Made by a program: the position numbers and the translations under genes. Of a DNA stretch of 64,000 nt, positions 46,384 to 55,344 are shown piece by piece. The stretch comes from Herbaspirillum sp. SJZ107 (GTDB lineage Bacteria; Pseudomonadota; Gammaproteobacteria; Burkholderiales; Burkholderiaceae_D). The DNA is taken from positions 434,001-498,000 of the forward strand of contig NZ_VFNH01000004.1 in the NCBI RefSeq assembly GCF_006715485.1. Direction: 5' to 3'. A model generated the notes under the pieces. The model saw nothing but the letters and a program-made list of their open reading frames with translations. It searched no databases and had not been told where the DNA came from. How positions within the stretch are numbered: position 1 is the stretch's first letter; each line of letters begins with the position of its first letter.

Positions 46384-47211
46384 TCAGTGCGGGCCGAGTC
46401 GCTCGACGCTCTGGTAGGCGCGTATGGTCAGTGAATTGGCATGACTTTTTACTTCGCTCCACACTTGAGCAGGGGGCGGAATGCGGTTCATGTACTGGCA
46501 GACTGCATGCGTGTCCAGAGCGGCTTCCCGATGCTCGAGCACAAGTGCGTTCAGCATGTTGGCGAGCTCACAATCGGATTTTATGTCAAGCGTTGTCCCC
46601 GCTACCAAGGTAAAAACGCCGACGTAAGGCGCAGCTCGGAGTGGCAGTTCTGTGATCAGCTCGCCGGCATGTATCGACAGTTTTCTCGATATCCGATCCG
46701 CTACCGTCTTCACTGTTCTTGCGCGCCTGACCGACAGTTCCTTCAGCGCGATCTGCTCCTTTTCCAGTGCGATGTGCCTGTTTCGCAAACCCGTGTGTTC
46801 AAGCTGAAGTTTTTCCAATCGACTCGCTGCCTCATTCTTCTGAATTTTTATCTGGCTGTTTTCGAGCTGCAGTTGCGCAATGGTGGACTCGAGTGCCTTT
46901 CGGCGTTCTGTCAGCGTCATGTTCTGCCTGACCAGATCGTCTGCCTTCTTCATTTCGGCTGCTGGAGCAGGCTGGCTCCTGAGTCTCGATATCAGATCGA
47001 ACGAGTCCGGGGACAAGGTTTTCATGACTGCCACAAGGGTGTCATGTCCGGTCGACTGTGCTTGAACGCTCAGCAGGGTAAATATATTTGTAGCGAACAA
47101 TGCGCCAGCAATAATCCATGGCACAAACGACATCGGAATGCGTACAGGCCAACGCCTGTTTCTTGTTGCCGATGGTTTTGGATGGGCCTGGTTATTCATG
47201 TTCAGCAACAC
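46384..47211 (-). CDS. membrane-anchored coiled-coil protein
   Basis: 275 aa; an ATG at 47199 is an alternative start. A transmembrane helix at ~28-48 (FVPWIIAGALFATNIFTLL) is followed by a long coiled coil (~85-165, e.g. LESTIAQLQLENSQIKIQK). The C-terminal ~90 residues form a small globular domain (PYVGVFTLVAGTTLDIKSDCELANML). Topology suggests an inner-membrane protein with a periplasmic or cytoplasmic rod. Convergent with the zinc-ribbon gene. Function unknown. Confidence 0.65.
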   Translation of the reverse strand: MLLNMNNQAHPKPSATRNRRWPVRIPMSFVPWIIAGALFATNIFTLLSVQAQSTGHDTLVAVMKTLSPDSFDLISRLRSQPAPAAEMKKADDLVRQNMTLTERRKALESTIAQLQLENSQIKIQKNEAASRLEKLQLEHTGLRNRHIALEKEQIALKELSVRRARTVKTVADRISRKLSIHAGELITELPLRAAPYVGVFTLVAGTTLDIKSDCELANMLNALVLEHREAALDTHAVCQYMNRIPPPAQVWSEVKSHANSLTIRAYQSVERLGPH

Positions 47212-47342
47212 CTTTCAAAAAACGGACTGGTGCGGAGTCCAACGGGTAACTTGCCCCTTTGAGAGCCGTGCGTTCTGCACCGCTCGGGGCCGGGAATTGC
47301 CGGGTGTGCCAGATGAGCAGTTATTCTCACGTATGACAAAGA

Positions 47343-47702
47343 TCAGGCATCTCTCAGAGGCGGCGGTAATTTTGACGCTTCGGACACGGGAATCATTTCC
47401 CACTCGACGATGCTGCTATTCAGCAGCACTACATCTTCTCCTGTCAGGATGCTTCGTGCAAACGCTTGTACGCGTTCAACATTGATTTTACGGCTCAGCA
47501 CCTTCTGCTCGTCCCGGGCCCGATACCATACGCCGTCCAAGTGCTCCCACGTTTCAGAGCTGACATTTTGTGGGTAGAAGGCGCCAAGCGGCCTCGCGTT
47601 ATCCTGAGCCCGGCTTCCGAAAACCAGATGGATGGCAGCGGTTAATGGTATCAGAACACCCTGAATGTTCTTTCGATGCTCAGGTTTGGGTCGGAAAGTC
47701 AT
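47343..47702 (-). CDS. hypothetical 119-aa protein
   Basis: ATG 47702 chosen; longer starts lie in AT-richer DNA. It has a weak N-terminal hydrophobic segment (GVLIPLTAAIHLVFG), then a beta-rich region (WEHLDGVWYRARDEQKVLSR, EDVVLLNSSIVEWEMIPV). No known domain. Same strand as the coiled-coil gene, 131 nt upstream of it. Confidence 0.5.
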   Translation of the reverse strand: MTFRPKPEHRKNIQGVLIPLTAAIHLVFGSRAQDNARPLGAFYPQNVSSETWEHLDGVWYRARDEQKVLSRKINVERVQAFARSILTGEDVVLLNSSIVEWEMIPVSEASKLPPPLRDA

Positions 47703-47783
47703 GATTTTAAGATTCTCCTGGTTGGCTTTGTCCACTTGGCCAGTGGCTGCCTTTGGCTGTGTCGGCCTGTGGCAACCGTCAGC

Positions 47784-47803
47784 CTCGACCCAAAGCAGAC
47801 ATG
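47784..47803 (-). repeat. island-wide intergenic motif, minus orientation
   Basis: The minus strand reads ATGTCTGCTTTGGGTCGAG, a variant of the motif at 61904. It follows the end of the membrane gene at 47814. Confidence 0.5.
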
Positions 47804-47813
47804 CGGGGCAAGT

Positions 47814-48131
47814 CTATATTCTCGATAAAAGATGCCGCGTGAGGAACAGGATGACCACGCTCCCGGCCAGCCACACCAACATGAACGAGAGATACCGAAC
47901 GGCGAGCGGATCCATTGCTCGCTTTGGTGCGCCTGATAGATTGCCGGTGATGCCAACGTCGGATAGAGCCCACGTGAGGCACATGGCCATCAAGATGTAT
48001 GACGCGAGTCCTCCAATTCCGATAAACCACCAAAAATGTGGAAGCAAAACACGCCACAGATATGCGGCAATACCTGCTGTAATTGCTGGGCCAATGAGAC
48101 CGAAGGGGATTGCAAAACTGAACGGGTTCAT
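47814..48131 (-). CDS. small membrane protein (105 aa)
   Basis: ATG 48131 (MNPFSFAIPFG). Three hydrophobic stretches (IGPAITAGIAAYLW, FIGIGGLASYILMAMCLTW, FMLVWLAGSVVILFLTRHLL) suggest a polytopic inner-membrane protein. No family recognised. Confidence 0.6.
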   Translation of the reverse strand: MNPFSFAIPFGLIGPAITAGIAAYLWRVLLPHFWWFIGIGGLASYILMAMCLTWALSDVGITGNLSGAPKRAMDPLAVRYLSFMLVWLAGSVVILFLTRHLLSRI

Positions 48132-48273
48132 TGGGCAAAATTCCAATAAAGGCAGGTTCCGGATCTGGGGGCAGAGCGTTCGCTTCTGGTCGATAGCAGG
48201 CTATTGCAGCGTCAGCTTGCGACCAGCGAAGGCATGACGGGCTCGAAATATTCTCGTCGCCAAAGGCAGCGAA

Positions 48274-48933
48274 CTAGACAAAACCTTCCGCCACAAGTCG
48301 GCTACCCTGGGAGGTTATTTCATGACGCTGACCTGAGCCGTCCACGACACGACACCAACTTTCAGCTATCAGCCTGGCGGTAACGCCTGTGGCGTCCAAC
48401 CGATAGCTGAAGCCTCCGTACATTCCAGGTATGGGAAACCACATTTGCGGTCGTTCCAGTTCAAGTAGCGGCTCCAATTCCGGTAGTCGCAGTCCGTGAC
48501 CTGGTAGTTCGCGGTCAATCCTGGCGCGAATAACGTCATGGAAACTGGATTGAATTTTCAGCAAAACCCCTGTTGGCACATGATGCTGTAATACTGGAGA
48601 AAGAGATTCTCGCAAGTGGTAATGCCCCATTCTTTCTGCGATATCAATGGCTCGCTCGCCACACGAGTTCTGAATTGTCCTCCAGGCACCCAGGTCGACA
48701 AGCCTGTTTGTTATCTCGACCGGGGCGCCAGCGTATGCGGCCTGATGTAATGGCGTATAGAGGGACTGTCCCGCAAGGCGGCAAGAATTAGCGAATTCGG
48801 GGTGTTCGAGAAGGATGCTGAAGACAGCTGGCCAATCAGCTGATTTCGCCGCGTCTGCCAGGCGAACACGAGCATTCAGAATGCCTTCTTTGTAATCGTC
48901 TAATTTAGTAACTCCGTCCCAGATAATATCCAC
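48274..48933 (-). CDS. ankyrin-repeat protein
   Basis: 219 aa from GTG 48933, 7 nt after AGGAG; TTG starts at 48936/48939 are too close to the site. A helical N-terminus leads to ankyrin-like units (LYTPLHQAAYAGAPVEITNRLVDLGA and a following RAIDIAERMGHYHLRESL). The C-terminal ~90 residues are a separate beta-rich domain (MYGGFSYRLDATGVTA). A stand-alone accessory gene; partner unknown. Confidence 0.7.
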   Translation of the reverse strand: MDIIWDGVTKLDDYKEGILNARVRLADAAKSADWPAVFSILLEHPEFANSCRLAGQSLYTPLHQAAYAGAPVEITNRLVDLGAWRTIQNSCGERAIDIAERMGHYHLRESLSPVLQHHVPTGVLLKIQSSFHDVIRARIDRELPGHGLRLPELEPLLELERPQMWFPIPGMYGGFSYRLDATGVTARLIAESWCRVVDGSGQRHEITSQGSRLVAEGFV

Positions 48934-49048
48934 CAACAACTCCTGTTGAATAACAGATCTTCGTGTTTTTCGTATGATTAGTGTAATCTATCAACGTTAG
49001 AGCCAGGTTCGCACACTGTCCGTTCCTTGCCATTTGCGGGCCTGCCAA

Positions 49049-49074
49049 GCGTCCGTTTTCGACCCTCGAAACCG
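49049..49074 (+). repeat. weak copy of the island-wide motif
   Basis: GCGTCCGTTTTCGACCCTCG shares the GTCCG and GACCC elements of the other copies. It lies upstream of the ankyrin gene in an otherwise gene-free gap (48934-49165). Confidence 0.3.
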
Positions 49075-49165
49075 ACGTTCAACATCCCGGCAGACTTCCC
49101 TTGGCTGGCACGGCGGGCGCTATGCGCCCGTCAGAGACTTGATGACGTTGTGCGATTCCAGTTGT

Positions 49166-49525
49166 TCAAATAACAAGCGCGGAGTTGATTTCTTCTTGAG
49201 AGCATTTGGAATTCTTAATCGCATTCCAAATTTCTCCCATGCAGTTATTAAGTTCTTCTATTCGATTGAAAATCTGCCAAAGGTCTTCATCCTGTTCTTC
49301 AATGCAAACATTGTGGAAACAAGTGAAGCAAAAGCCTTTTATGTCGGTCATCTCCTCTGTGCGAATTTCGGCATAACGCCGGTTTTTCGGCGCCGAAAGC
49401 GAGCAGCCGCAAAGCGTCACGTCGTCTGATTCTTCTTTGACGAAGTGCCACTTGACAGAGTCTGCGGAGCTGGCAATTGTCCCAACCTCAGGTTCAGGCC
49501 AACTTACTACAAGCATTTGGGGCAT
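49166..49525 (-). CDS. hypothetical Cys-containing 119-aa protein
   Basis: ATG 49525 (MPQMLVVSWPEPE). Contains a possible metal or disulphide cluster (LCGCSL, FCFTCFHNVC) and an acidic helical C-terminus. No recognised domain. More AT-rich than the defence operons, so probably recently acquired cargo. Confidence 0.5.
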   Translation of the reverse strand: MPQMLVVSWPEPEVGTIASSADSVKWHFVKEESDDVTLCGCSLSAPKNRRYAEIRTEEMTDIKGFCFTCFHNVCIEEQDEDLWQIFNRIEELNNCMGEIWNAIKNSKCSQEEINSALVI

Positions 49526-49676
49526 GTATTACTCTTTCGCTTTGATTGCTGAGTGTTCACAGTATGGCATTACCTGACCCTGCCAAGGTAGCTGATGTTA
49601 GCGGCTGCTCCTGGCCGACGGCTGCCTTACTTGTGCGAAACCGATACGCGATGGCGCTGGGCGACCAATGCTCACC

Positions 49677-49943
49677 TCATGCCTGGTAATCGGTCCGCTT
49701 TGCCTTACGGCGCGCAAGATGGACACCGAGCGCTAAAAGTGGCGTTTGCAGCACTCCAACCCCGATCAGCATTCCGACACCTAGATATTGAAGCCCTTCA
49801 TCGCTAAAGAATGCAAGTAGAATTTTCGTCAGCAAATACACGATTACGCTGACAGGAAAACAAAGCAGGTAGGCCGAGCGTGCGCCTTTAATGAGAGTGC
49901 CAAGCGCATAGCCGGCCATGATCGCTGCAAGCAGAGGAATCAT
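49677..49943 (-). CDS. small membrane protein (88 aa)
   Basis: ATG 49943 with AGGGA 7 nt upstream. Three hydrophobic segments (LLAAIMAGYALGTLI, AYLLCFPVSVIVYLLTKILL, GVGMLIGVGVLQTPLLALGV) and a basic C-terminus (ARRKAKRTD). Polytopic inner-membrane protein of unknown role. Confidence 0.6.
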   Translation of the reverse strand: MIPLLAAIMAGYALGTLIKGARSAYLLCFPVSVIVYLLTKILLAFFSDEGLQYLGVGMLIGVGVLQTPLLALGVHLARRKAKRTDYQA

Positions 49944-50119
49944 CGTATTTCCCTGGATGGAATATCGAAGGATATCAGCTTTCCCAATCGAAAAATACTC
50001 ACTTTCTTGCACTTGCCCTGGAGTGGCCGCTTCAATTCAAGGGTGATTGCAAACTTTCGGAAAGTCTCAGTGCACACCATCGTTCCTTTGACGACAAGAA
50101 CAAGTTTTATTAGTCGCTC

Positions 50120-51751
50120 TTAATCCCGCGCCAGTGCTTCCGACATGCACTGCTCGGCCCGGGACGACAGCACCAGCTCGGCCGTCATCTGCGCCCGGGT
50201 CAGGGCCACGAACAGGCGCCGGCGCGCAGCATCGTCCAGTTCGGCAAAATCGAATTCGGCGACCACCACGGCAGGCGAACTCTGGCCCTTGTAGCGGTAC
50301 ACCGATTCCACCAGCAGTTCGCCCTGGCTCCAGCGCGGCTCGCCGTTGCGGTCGTACTCGCCGGTGAAGCGGCGCGTCAGCCAGGGGCCGATGCCGGCCC
50401 GGTTGAGCAGGACCGACCGCTCGCGCCCGCGCCCGCACACGACCGCGATGTCGTCCAGTGCAAAGCCGCGCGTCAGCAACGACGCCACGGCGGCCTGCGT
50501 CCGAGCCAGCAATTCGTCGTCGGACCCGTAGGTACGGATCTCCGGCACCTGCCCGGGGTAGGGGTTGAGGCCGCGCACCGGTGGCTGTACCAGCGAGAGC
50601 GAGTTGATCACGTCGCAGATCACGCGCGGGCTGCGGAAGTTGTCGCTGCAGCGTATCGTGACCGCGTCGCCCAGCTCGAATCCATCGTGCTGGTACAGCC
50701 GCTGCGCATCGTCCTCGAGCACGTAGAGGCGGGCGCCGGGCTTGAGACGGTTGCACAGACTCTCCACCCATCCGGCATCGAAGTCCTGGGCCTCGTCGAT
50801 CACCAGCAGGTCGAGGGACCGCGTGAAGCCTTCGCTCGCGGCAAGGTAGGCATCCGCCATGCGCTGGAACCCCTGCGGGGAGAAGTCGGGTTCGCCGTGC
50901 ACACGCCGGTAATGCTCGACGCAGAGTTCGTGGTAGTTCACGACCTGCACCTTCGGCGAGGCCAGCCGGCGTACGTGGTCGGCAAGGGTCCGGTTGAAAC
51001 AGGTGTAGCTGGCGTTCAGGCCCTCGGCCACGGCGCCTTCGAGCAGCTGCAGGGCCAGCTGCGTCTTGCCCGAGCCGGCCGTCGCCTGGACGCGGAACAC
51101 GCCGGACGGGGACTCGATACGCGGTACCCATGTCGCCAGCCCGTCCGACAGCCGCCGCACCGTGCCCCGCAGCTGGTCGCGCATCACTCCCAGATCGGGG
51201 GTGACATGGAACTGGTTCAAAAGCAACCGGCGCAATGCATCGCGGTCGACCTTGCTGTGGGCGGCGCCGAGCCAGTTGCGGACGGTCGAGACCATGTCGC
51301 CGTAACGTGTCGCGTCAATGATACGGTCGCGTGGGATCGATATCACCTGGCTGTTTCCCAGCTCGTAGTCCGGCAGCACCAGGCAGCTCTGCAACGTCGT
51401 CTGGAGTCCGGCTTCCTGCAACCGGTTCTGCATTGCGACGCGCTGCAGGCGGCCCTGGCGGGCCACGTCGCATTCGCCATCGCCGTAGAGCTTGAAGATC
51501 TCGCCATTACGCAGGAGAACCGGGCCAGCCTTGACCTCCATGATCAGCAGGACCCCGTCCGGCGACATGACGATCACGTCGATCTCGCCGTAGCAGTCGC
51601 GACCGCCACGGATCGTGTGCAGCGCAATGTTGTGGAAAACCTCGAAACCGGCTGGAAGGTGGTCACGCAGGCATTCCAGGATTTCAAGTTCCCGGTAACG
51701 TCCGGCGTCCATGCGCAATGGAGGGATGAGGGCGGGAGAAATGGCGGCCAT
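50120..51751 (-). CDS. NERD-domain UvrD-like helicase
   Basis: 543 aa from ATG 51751; the longer frame to 51889 covers the promoter region and is rejected. The NERD core (YGEIDVIVMSPDG then LLIMEVKAG, ~55-75) is followed by SF1 motifs: Walker A ATAGSGKTQLAL (~223), Walker B LLVIDEAQDFDAGW (~320), VLEDDAQRLYQHD, CSDNFRSP and YRYKGQSSPAVVV. The C-terminus has LFVALTRAQM. Architecture matches the truncated gene at the window start, so two NERD helicases flank the island. It is divergent from the McrBC operon; probably DNA processing or defence. Confidence 0.85.
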   Translation of the reverse strand: MAAISPALIPPLRMDAGRYRELEILECLRDHLPAGFEVFHNIALHTIRGGRDCYGEIDVIVMSPDGVLLIMEVKAGPVLLRNGEIFKLYGDGECDVARQGRLQRVAMQNRLQEAGLQTTLQSCLVLPDYELGNSQVISIPRDRIIDATRYGDMVSTVRNWLGAAHSKVDRDALRRLLLNQFHVTPDLGVMRDQLRGTVRRLSDGLATWVPRIESPSGVFRVQATAGSGKTQLALQLLEGAVAEGLNASYTCFNRTLADHVRRLASPKVQVVNYHELCVEHYRRVHGEPDFSPQGFQRMADAYLAASEGFTRSLDLLVIDEAQDFDAGWVESLCNRLKPGARLYVLEDDAQRLYQHDGFELGDAVTIRCSDNFRSPRVICDVINSLSLVQPPVRGLNPYPGQVPEIRTYGSDDELLARTQAAVASLLTRGFALDDIAVVCGRGRERSVLLNRAGIGPWLTRRFTGEYDRNGEPRWSQGELLVESVYRYKGQSSPAVVVAEFDFAELDDAARRRLFVALTRAQMTAELVLSSRAEQCMSEALARD

Positions 51752-51784
51752 GGCGCTCGGGATGGGAAATTGGAGGTTTTGAAT

Positions 51785-51815
51785 ATTATCAACAAAGCTT
51801 GTGTTTCGGTACAAT
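51785..51815. promoter_or_regulatory. overlapping divergent promoters
   Basis: Plus strand: TTATCA (51786-51791), 18 nt, TACAAT (51810-51815), pointing at the McrBC operon. Minus strand: TTGTAC and GATAAT in the same bases, spacing 18, ~34 nt from the NERD helicase start. The leader to 51934 is long (~115 nt). Confidence 0.45.
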
Positions 51816-51933
51816 TGGGTAACGATCGATCGATAATGCAACGGTGTGATCGTTCGGGCTGCCCCGTCCGGCATCCAGCTCTTGCCCAACCACCGTAGCG
51901 CCGGTCCCGGAACGGACGACAGGAGGAGTTCAT

Positions 51934-54900
51934 ATGCAGCGCCACGGCAACAAGATCTTGCACTCGGCTTCGGACGTCGTGAATTTCCTGGAGTGCGAGC
52001 ACATCGCCCGCCTTGACATGATCGACCTGGTGACGCCTCTGCAACGCGCGAAGGACGATGACCAGGCCCGACTGATACAGCAGAAAGGCTATGCCCACGA
52101 AGCGACCTATGCTGCCCGCCTGTCCAGTACCAGCGATTCGTTCATCGATATCGCGAAGGGCAAGGCCAGTCTCGATGAGCGGATCGATGCCACTCGTGCG
52201 ACGATGTCGAGCGGCATCGGTGTCATCTTCCAGGGAACACTCCGGGACGGCCCGTTTGTCGGCCATGCGGACTTCCTGCGCAGGGTCGAGCGGCCGTCGG
52301 CGCTGGGGCCGTTCAGCTACGAGGTGGCAGACACGAAGCTGGCCCGTAGCGTCAAGGCCAAGTTCCTGGTGCAACTGGCGTTCTATTCCTCGATGGTCGC
52401 CAGGATCCAGGGGACGGAACCGCGGCTGATGCATGTCGTGCTCGGAGACAGGCAGGAACGGAGTTTTCGCTATGCCGACTACAGCCGGTATTTCCACACT
52501 GTGCGTAACGACTACCTGGCATGGGCCACGAACGGCACCGCCCAGACGTATCCGCATGTGCGCGAGAAATGCAGCCAGTGCAAATGGCGGCTGCATTGCG
52601 AAAGCCGGAGACTGGCGGACGACCACCTTTCCCAGGTTGCCAACATCAGCCGTCTGCAGATCGGGAAGCTGGAGGACGCCGGCATCACGACGATGGCTTC
52701 CCTGGCGCAGGCCAGCCGGGAAACCCGGATTCCGAAGCTTGCGCCCGAGGTGTTCGGGAAACTGAGGCAGCAGGCGGTGCTCCAGTTCAAGGCGCGGCAG
52801 ACGGGCGAGCGGCACCTCGAGTTGCTTCCTCAGGATATTGAAGCCAGGCGCGGCTTTTGCCGCTTGCCCATGCCGGACGCGGGCGACATGTTCTTCGACA
52901 TGGAAGGGGATCCGCTGGAAGAGGGCGGCCTCGAATACCTGTTCGGAGTCTACTGCTTCGACGATAGGAGTCCGGTGTTCAAGCCGTTCTGGGCGCACAC
53001 CCGGGCCGAAGAAAAGCTCGCCTTCGAGCAGTTCATGGATTTCATCGCGGATCGCCTGCGGCGCCATCCCGGCGCCCACATCTACCATTACGCAGCCTAC
53101 GAGGCGACTGCACTGAAGAAGCTGATGTCGCTGCACGGCACCCGTGAAGCCGAGGTCGACCATCTGCTGCGACAGGGAAAGCTGGTCGATCTCTACAAAG
53201 TCGTGCGCGAAGCGATACGGGTTTCCGAGCCGCGCTATTCGATCAAGAATATCGAGCGTTTCTACATGCAGGCGCGCGAAGGCGACGTGCAGAACGCCGG
53301 CGCCAGCATCGTCTTTTACGAGCAGTGGAAGGAAACCGGAGAGGCGAAGCTCCTCCAGGACATCGAGGACTACAACTTCGACGATGTGCGCTCCACCTAC
53401 GAGCTGCGGCAATGGCTGCTGGCGCTGAGGCCGGCGACGACGCCGTGGTTCGGCGCGACGGATGGTCCGCGGGGCGACGAAGGCCGGCAGCCAGCCCAGC
53501 TGACCGATGCGGAAAAGGCGCTGGTGCCCTACAGGGAGAAGCTGGTCGACGGCTTGCCGCCGGACCGGGCCGCATGGACGGTCGGTCAGCACCTGAACGA
53601 GCTGACCTACCAGTTGCTGGACTTCCACCGGCGTGCGGAGAAGCCCCTCTGGTGGGCAATGTTCAACCGCATGGACATGAGCGACGAGGAACTCCTCGAC
53701 GATGCCGAGAGCATCGCCGGGCTCCATTTCGACCCGGCACACCCGCCTGTCGTCGAAGGGCGCTCCACGCGCTACACCTGGCTGTTCCCGGAGCAGGAAA
53801 CCAAGCTGAAGACGGGCGACAGCTGCGTGCAGATCGGCAGCAATGCGAACCTGGGCGATATCGTCGTCGATCATGATGCGCGCCGCGTCAGCTTCAAGCT
53901 CGGGCCCAAGAAAGCGGCGCCTCCCGCGGTCCTGAACATCGGCCTGGGCGGTCCGATCTCGAGCGACAGGCTGAAGAAGGCCGTCGGCCGTTTCGCCGAC
54001 AGCATTGTGGGCGGCGCCGATACCTATCCCGCCTTGCGGGCATTCCTGAACCGGGAGCCGCCCCGCATCCACGGCCATGCGCCGGGAAGCGCGATCGTCG
54101 GCGAGGACCGGGACGCACTGCCCCGGATCATCGAGGCGATCGCGGGTCTCGATCGAAGTGTCATTTTCGTCCAGGGGCCGCCGGGGGCAGGGAAGACCCA
54201 TACCGGGTCCCACGTCATCGTCGAGCTGATGCGCCGCGGCAAGAAGGTCGGCATCTCGTCGAACAGTCACAAGGCCATCAACCACCTGCTGGCAAGCGTG
54301 GAGAAAGTCGCCGCCCGGCAGAACGTCGGCTTCCATGGTGTCAAGAAGTCGACTGCTGGGAAGGAAGATTCCCAGTTCGACGGCAGCCGTATCCAGGACG
54401 TGGCAAGCAACGACGAGGTCGTGCTGGCGCTCGACGGGGGCGCGAACCTAGTCGCGGGCACGGCCTGGCTCTTTGCCGATCCCCGGATGGACCAGGCGCT
54501 TGACTACCTGTTCGTCGACGAGGCCGGCCAGGTCGCCCTCGCCAACCTGGTGGCGATGGGCGTGAGTGCCCGAAACATCGTGCTGCTGGGCGACCAGATG
54601 CAGTTGGGGCAGCCCATCCAGGGCGTGCATCCCGGACGGTCGGGCGAATCGTCGCTCGAATACCTGCTCGACGGTGTGTCGACCATTGCACCGGACCGGG
54701 GCATCTTCCTCAAGACGAGCTATCGCATGCACCCTGGCATATGCCGCTTCATTTCCGACGCCGTCTACGACGGGCGGCTCGAGGCAGAAGAGGCGAACCG
54801 GCACCAGGCGCTCATGCTTCGGCCGGGCGCCCATCCTGCGCTCAGGCCGGCCGGCATCGCCTACCTCGGCATCGAGCACGACGCCTGTTCGCAGAGGAGC

Positions 54901-55344
54901 GTCGAGGAAGCGGAGCTGGTAAAGGTGCTCTACGCCGACCTGCTCGAGCAAAGCTACACGGACCGGACTGGCGCGACCAGGCGAATGGCGCCGCAAAACA
55001 TCCTGGTCATCGCTCCCTACAACATGCAGGTTAATCTGCTCAAGCAGGTCCTGCCCGAAGGCGCGAGGGTCGGGACCGTCGACAAGTTCCAGGGACAGGA
55101 AGCGGAAGTCGTCATCGTGTCCATGGCGACGTCCAGTGGAGATTACCTTCCACGCTTCATCGAGTTTTTGTACAGCAAGAACCGCATGAATGTCGCGATC
55201 TCGCGTGCGAAATGCCTGGCGCTTTTCATTGCCAATCCAGCCTTGATGTCGATCCGATGCTCGACGCCGGAAGACATGGCGCTCGTCAATACGCTTTGTT
55301 GGATTCGGGATTTTTCGGCCAGCCAGGCCGGAGATAGCGCGTGA
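51934..55344 (+). CDS. TM0106-type RecB-like nuclease fused to a Dna2/Upf1-like SF1 helicase
   Basis: 1136 aa, ATG 51934 behind AGGAGG. The N-terminal RecB-like region includes YEVADTKLA and a four-Cys-type cluster (CSQCKWRLHC, ~213-222), as in Fe-S or Zn RecB nucleases. Next is an RNase H-like domain (MFFDMEGDPLEEGG, ~320) and, from ~740, a UPF1/Dna2-type helicase (GPPGAGKTHTG ~748; LFVDEAGQVALANL ~862; LLGDQMQLGQP; VDKFQGQEAEVV; NVAISRAKC). It should unwind and cleave nucleic acid. Its stop overlaps the McrB start, so it is expressed with McrBC, probably as an added effector. Confidence 0.88.
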   Translation: MQRHGNKILHSASDVVNFLECEHIARLDMIDLVTPLQRAKDDDQARLIQQKGYAHEATYAARLSSTSDSFIDIAKGKASLDERIDATRATMSSGIGVIFQGTLRDGPFVGHADFLRRVERPSALGPFSYEVADTKLARSVKAKFLVQLAFYSSMVARIQGTEPRLMHVVLGDRQERSFRYADYSRYFHTVRNDYLAWATNGTAQTYPHVREKCSQCKWRLHCESRRLADDHLSQVANISRLQIGKLEDAGITTMASLAQASRETRIPKLAPEVFGKLRQQAVLQFKARQTGERHLELLPQDIEARRGFCRLPMPDAGDMFFDMEGDPLEEGGLEYLFGVYCFDDRSPVFKPFWAHTRAEEKLAFEQFMDFIADRLRRHPGAHIYHYAAYEATALKKLMSLHGTREAEVDHLLRQGKLVDLYKVVREAIRVSEPRYSIKNIERFYMQAREGDVQNAGASIVFYEQWKETGEAKLLQDIEDYNFDDVRSTYELRQWLLALRPATTPWFGATDGPRGDEGRQPAQLTDAEKALVPYREKLVDGLPPDRAAWTVGQHLNELTYQLLDFHRRAEKPLWWAMFNRMDMSDEELLDDAESIAGLHFDPAHPPVVEGRSTRYTWLFPEQETKLKTGDSCVQIGSNANLGDIVVDHDARRVSFKLGPKKAAPPAVLNIGLGGPISSDRLKKAVGRFADSIVGGADTYPALRAFLNREPPRIHGHAPGSAIVGEDRDALPRIIEAIAGLDRSVIFVQGPPGAGKTHTGSHVIVELMRRGKKVGISSNSHKAINHLLASVEKVAARQNVGFHGVKKSTAGKEDSQFDGSRIQDVASNDEVVLALDGGANLVAGTAWLFADPRMDQALDYLFVDEAGQVALANLVAMGVSARNIVLLGDQMQLGQPIQGVHPGRSGESSLEYLLDGVSTIAPDRGIFLKTSYRMHPGICRFISDAVYDGRLEAEEANRHQALMLRPGAHPALRPAGIAYLGIEHDACSQRSVEEAELVKVLYADLLEQSYTDRTGATRRMAPQNILVIAPYNMQVNLLKQVLPEGARVGTVDKFQGQEAEVVIVSMATSSGDYLPRFIEFLYSKNRMNVAISRAKCLALFIANPALMSIRCSTPEDMALVNTLCWIRDFSASQAGDSA

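Noticed and set aside
50067..51131. 354-codon frame in the NERD helicase region
   Set aside because: Arg/Ala-rich out-of-frame reading of the real helicase gene.
51574..54336. 920-codon open frame on the minus strand
   Set aside because: Antisense shadow of the nuclease-helicase gene.
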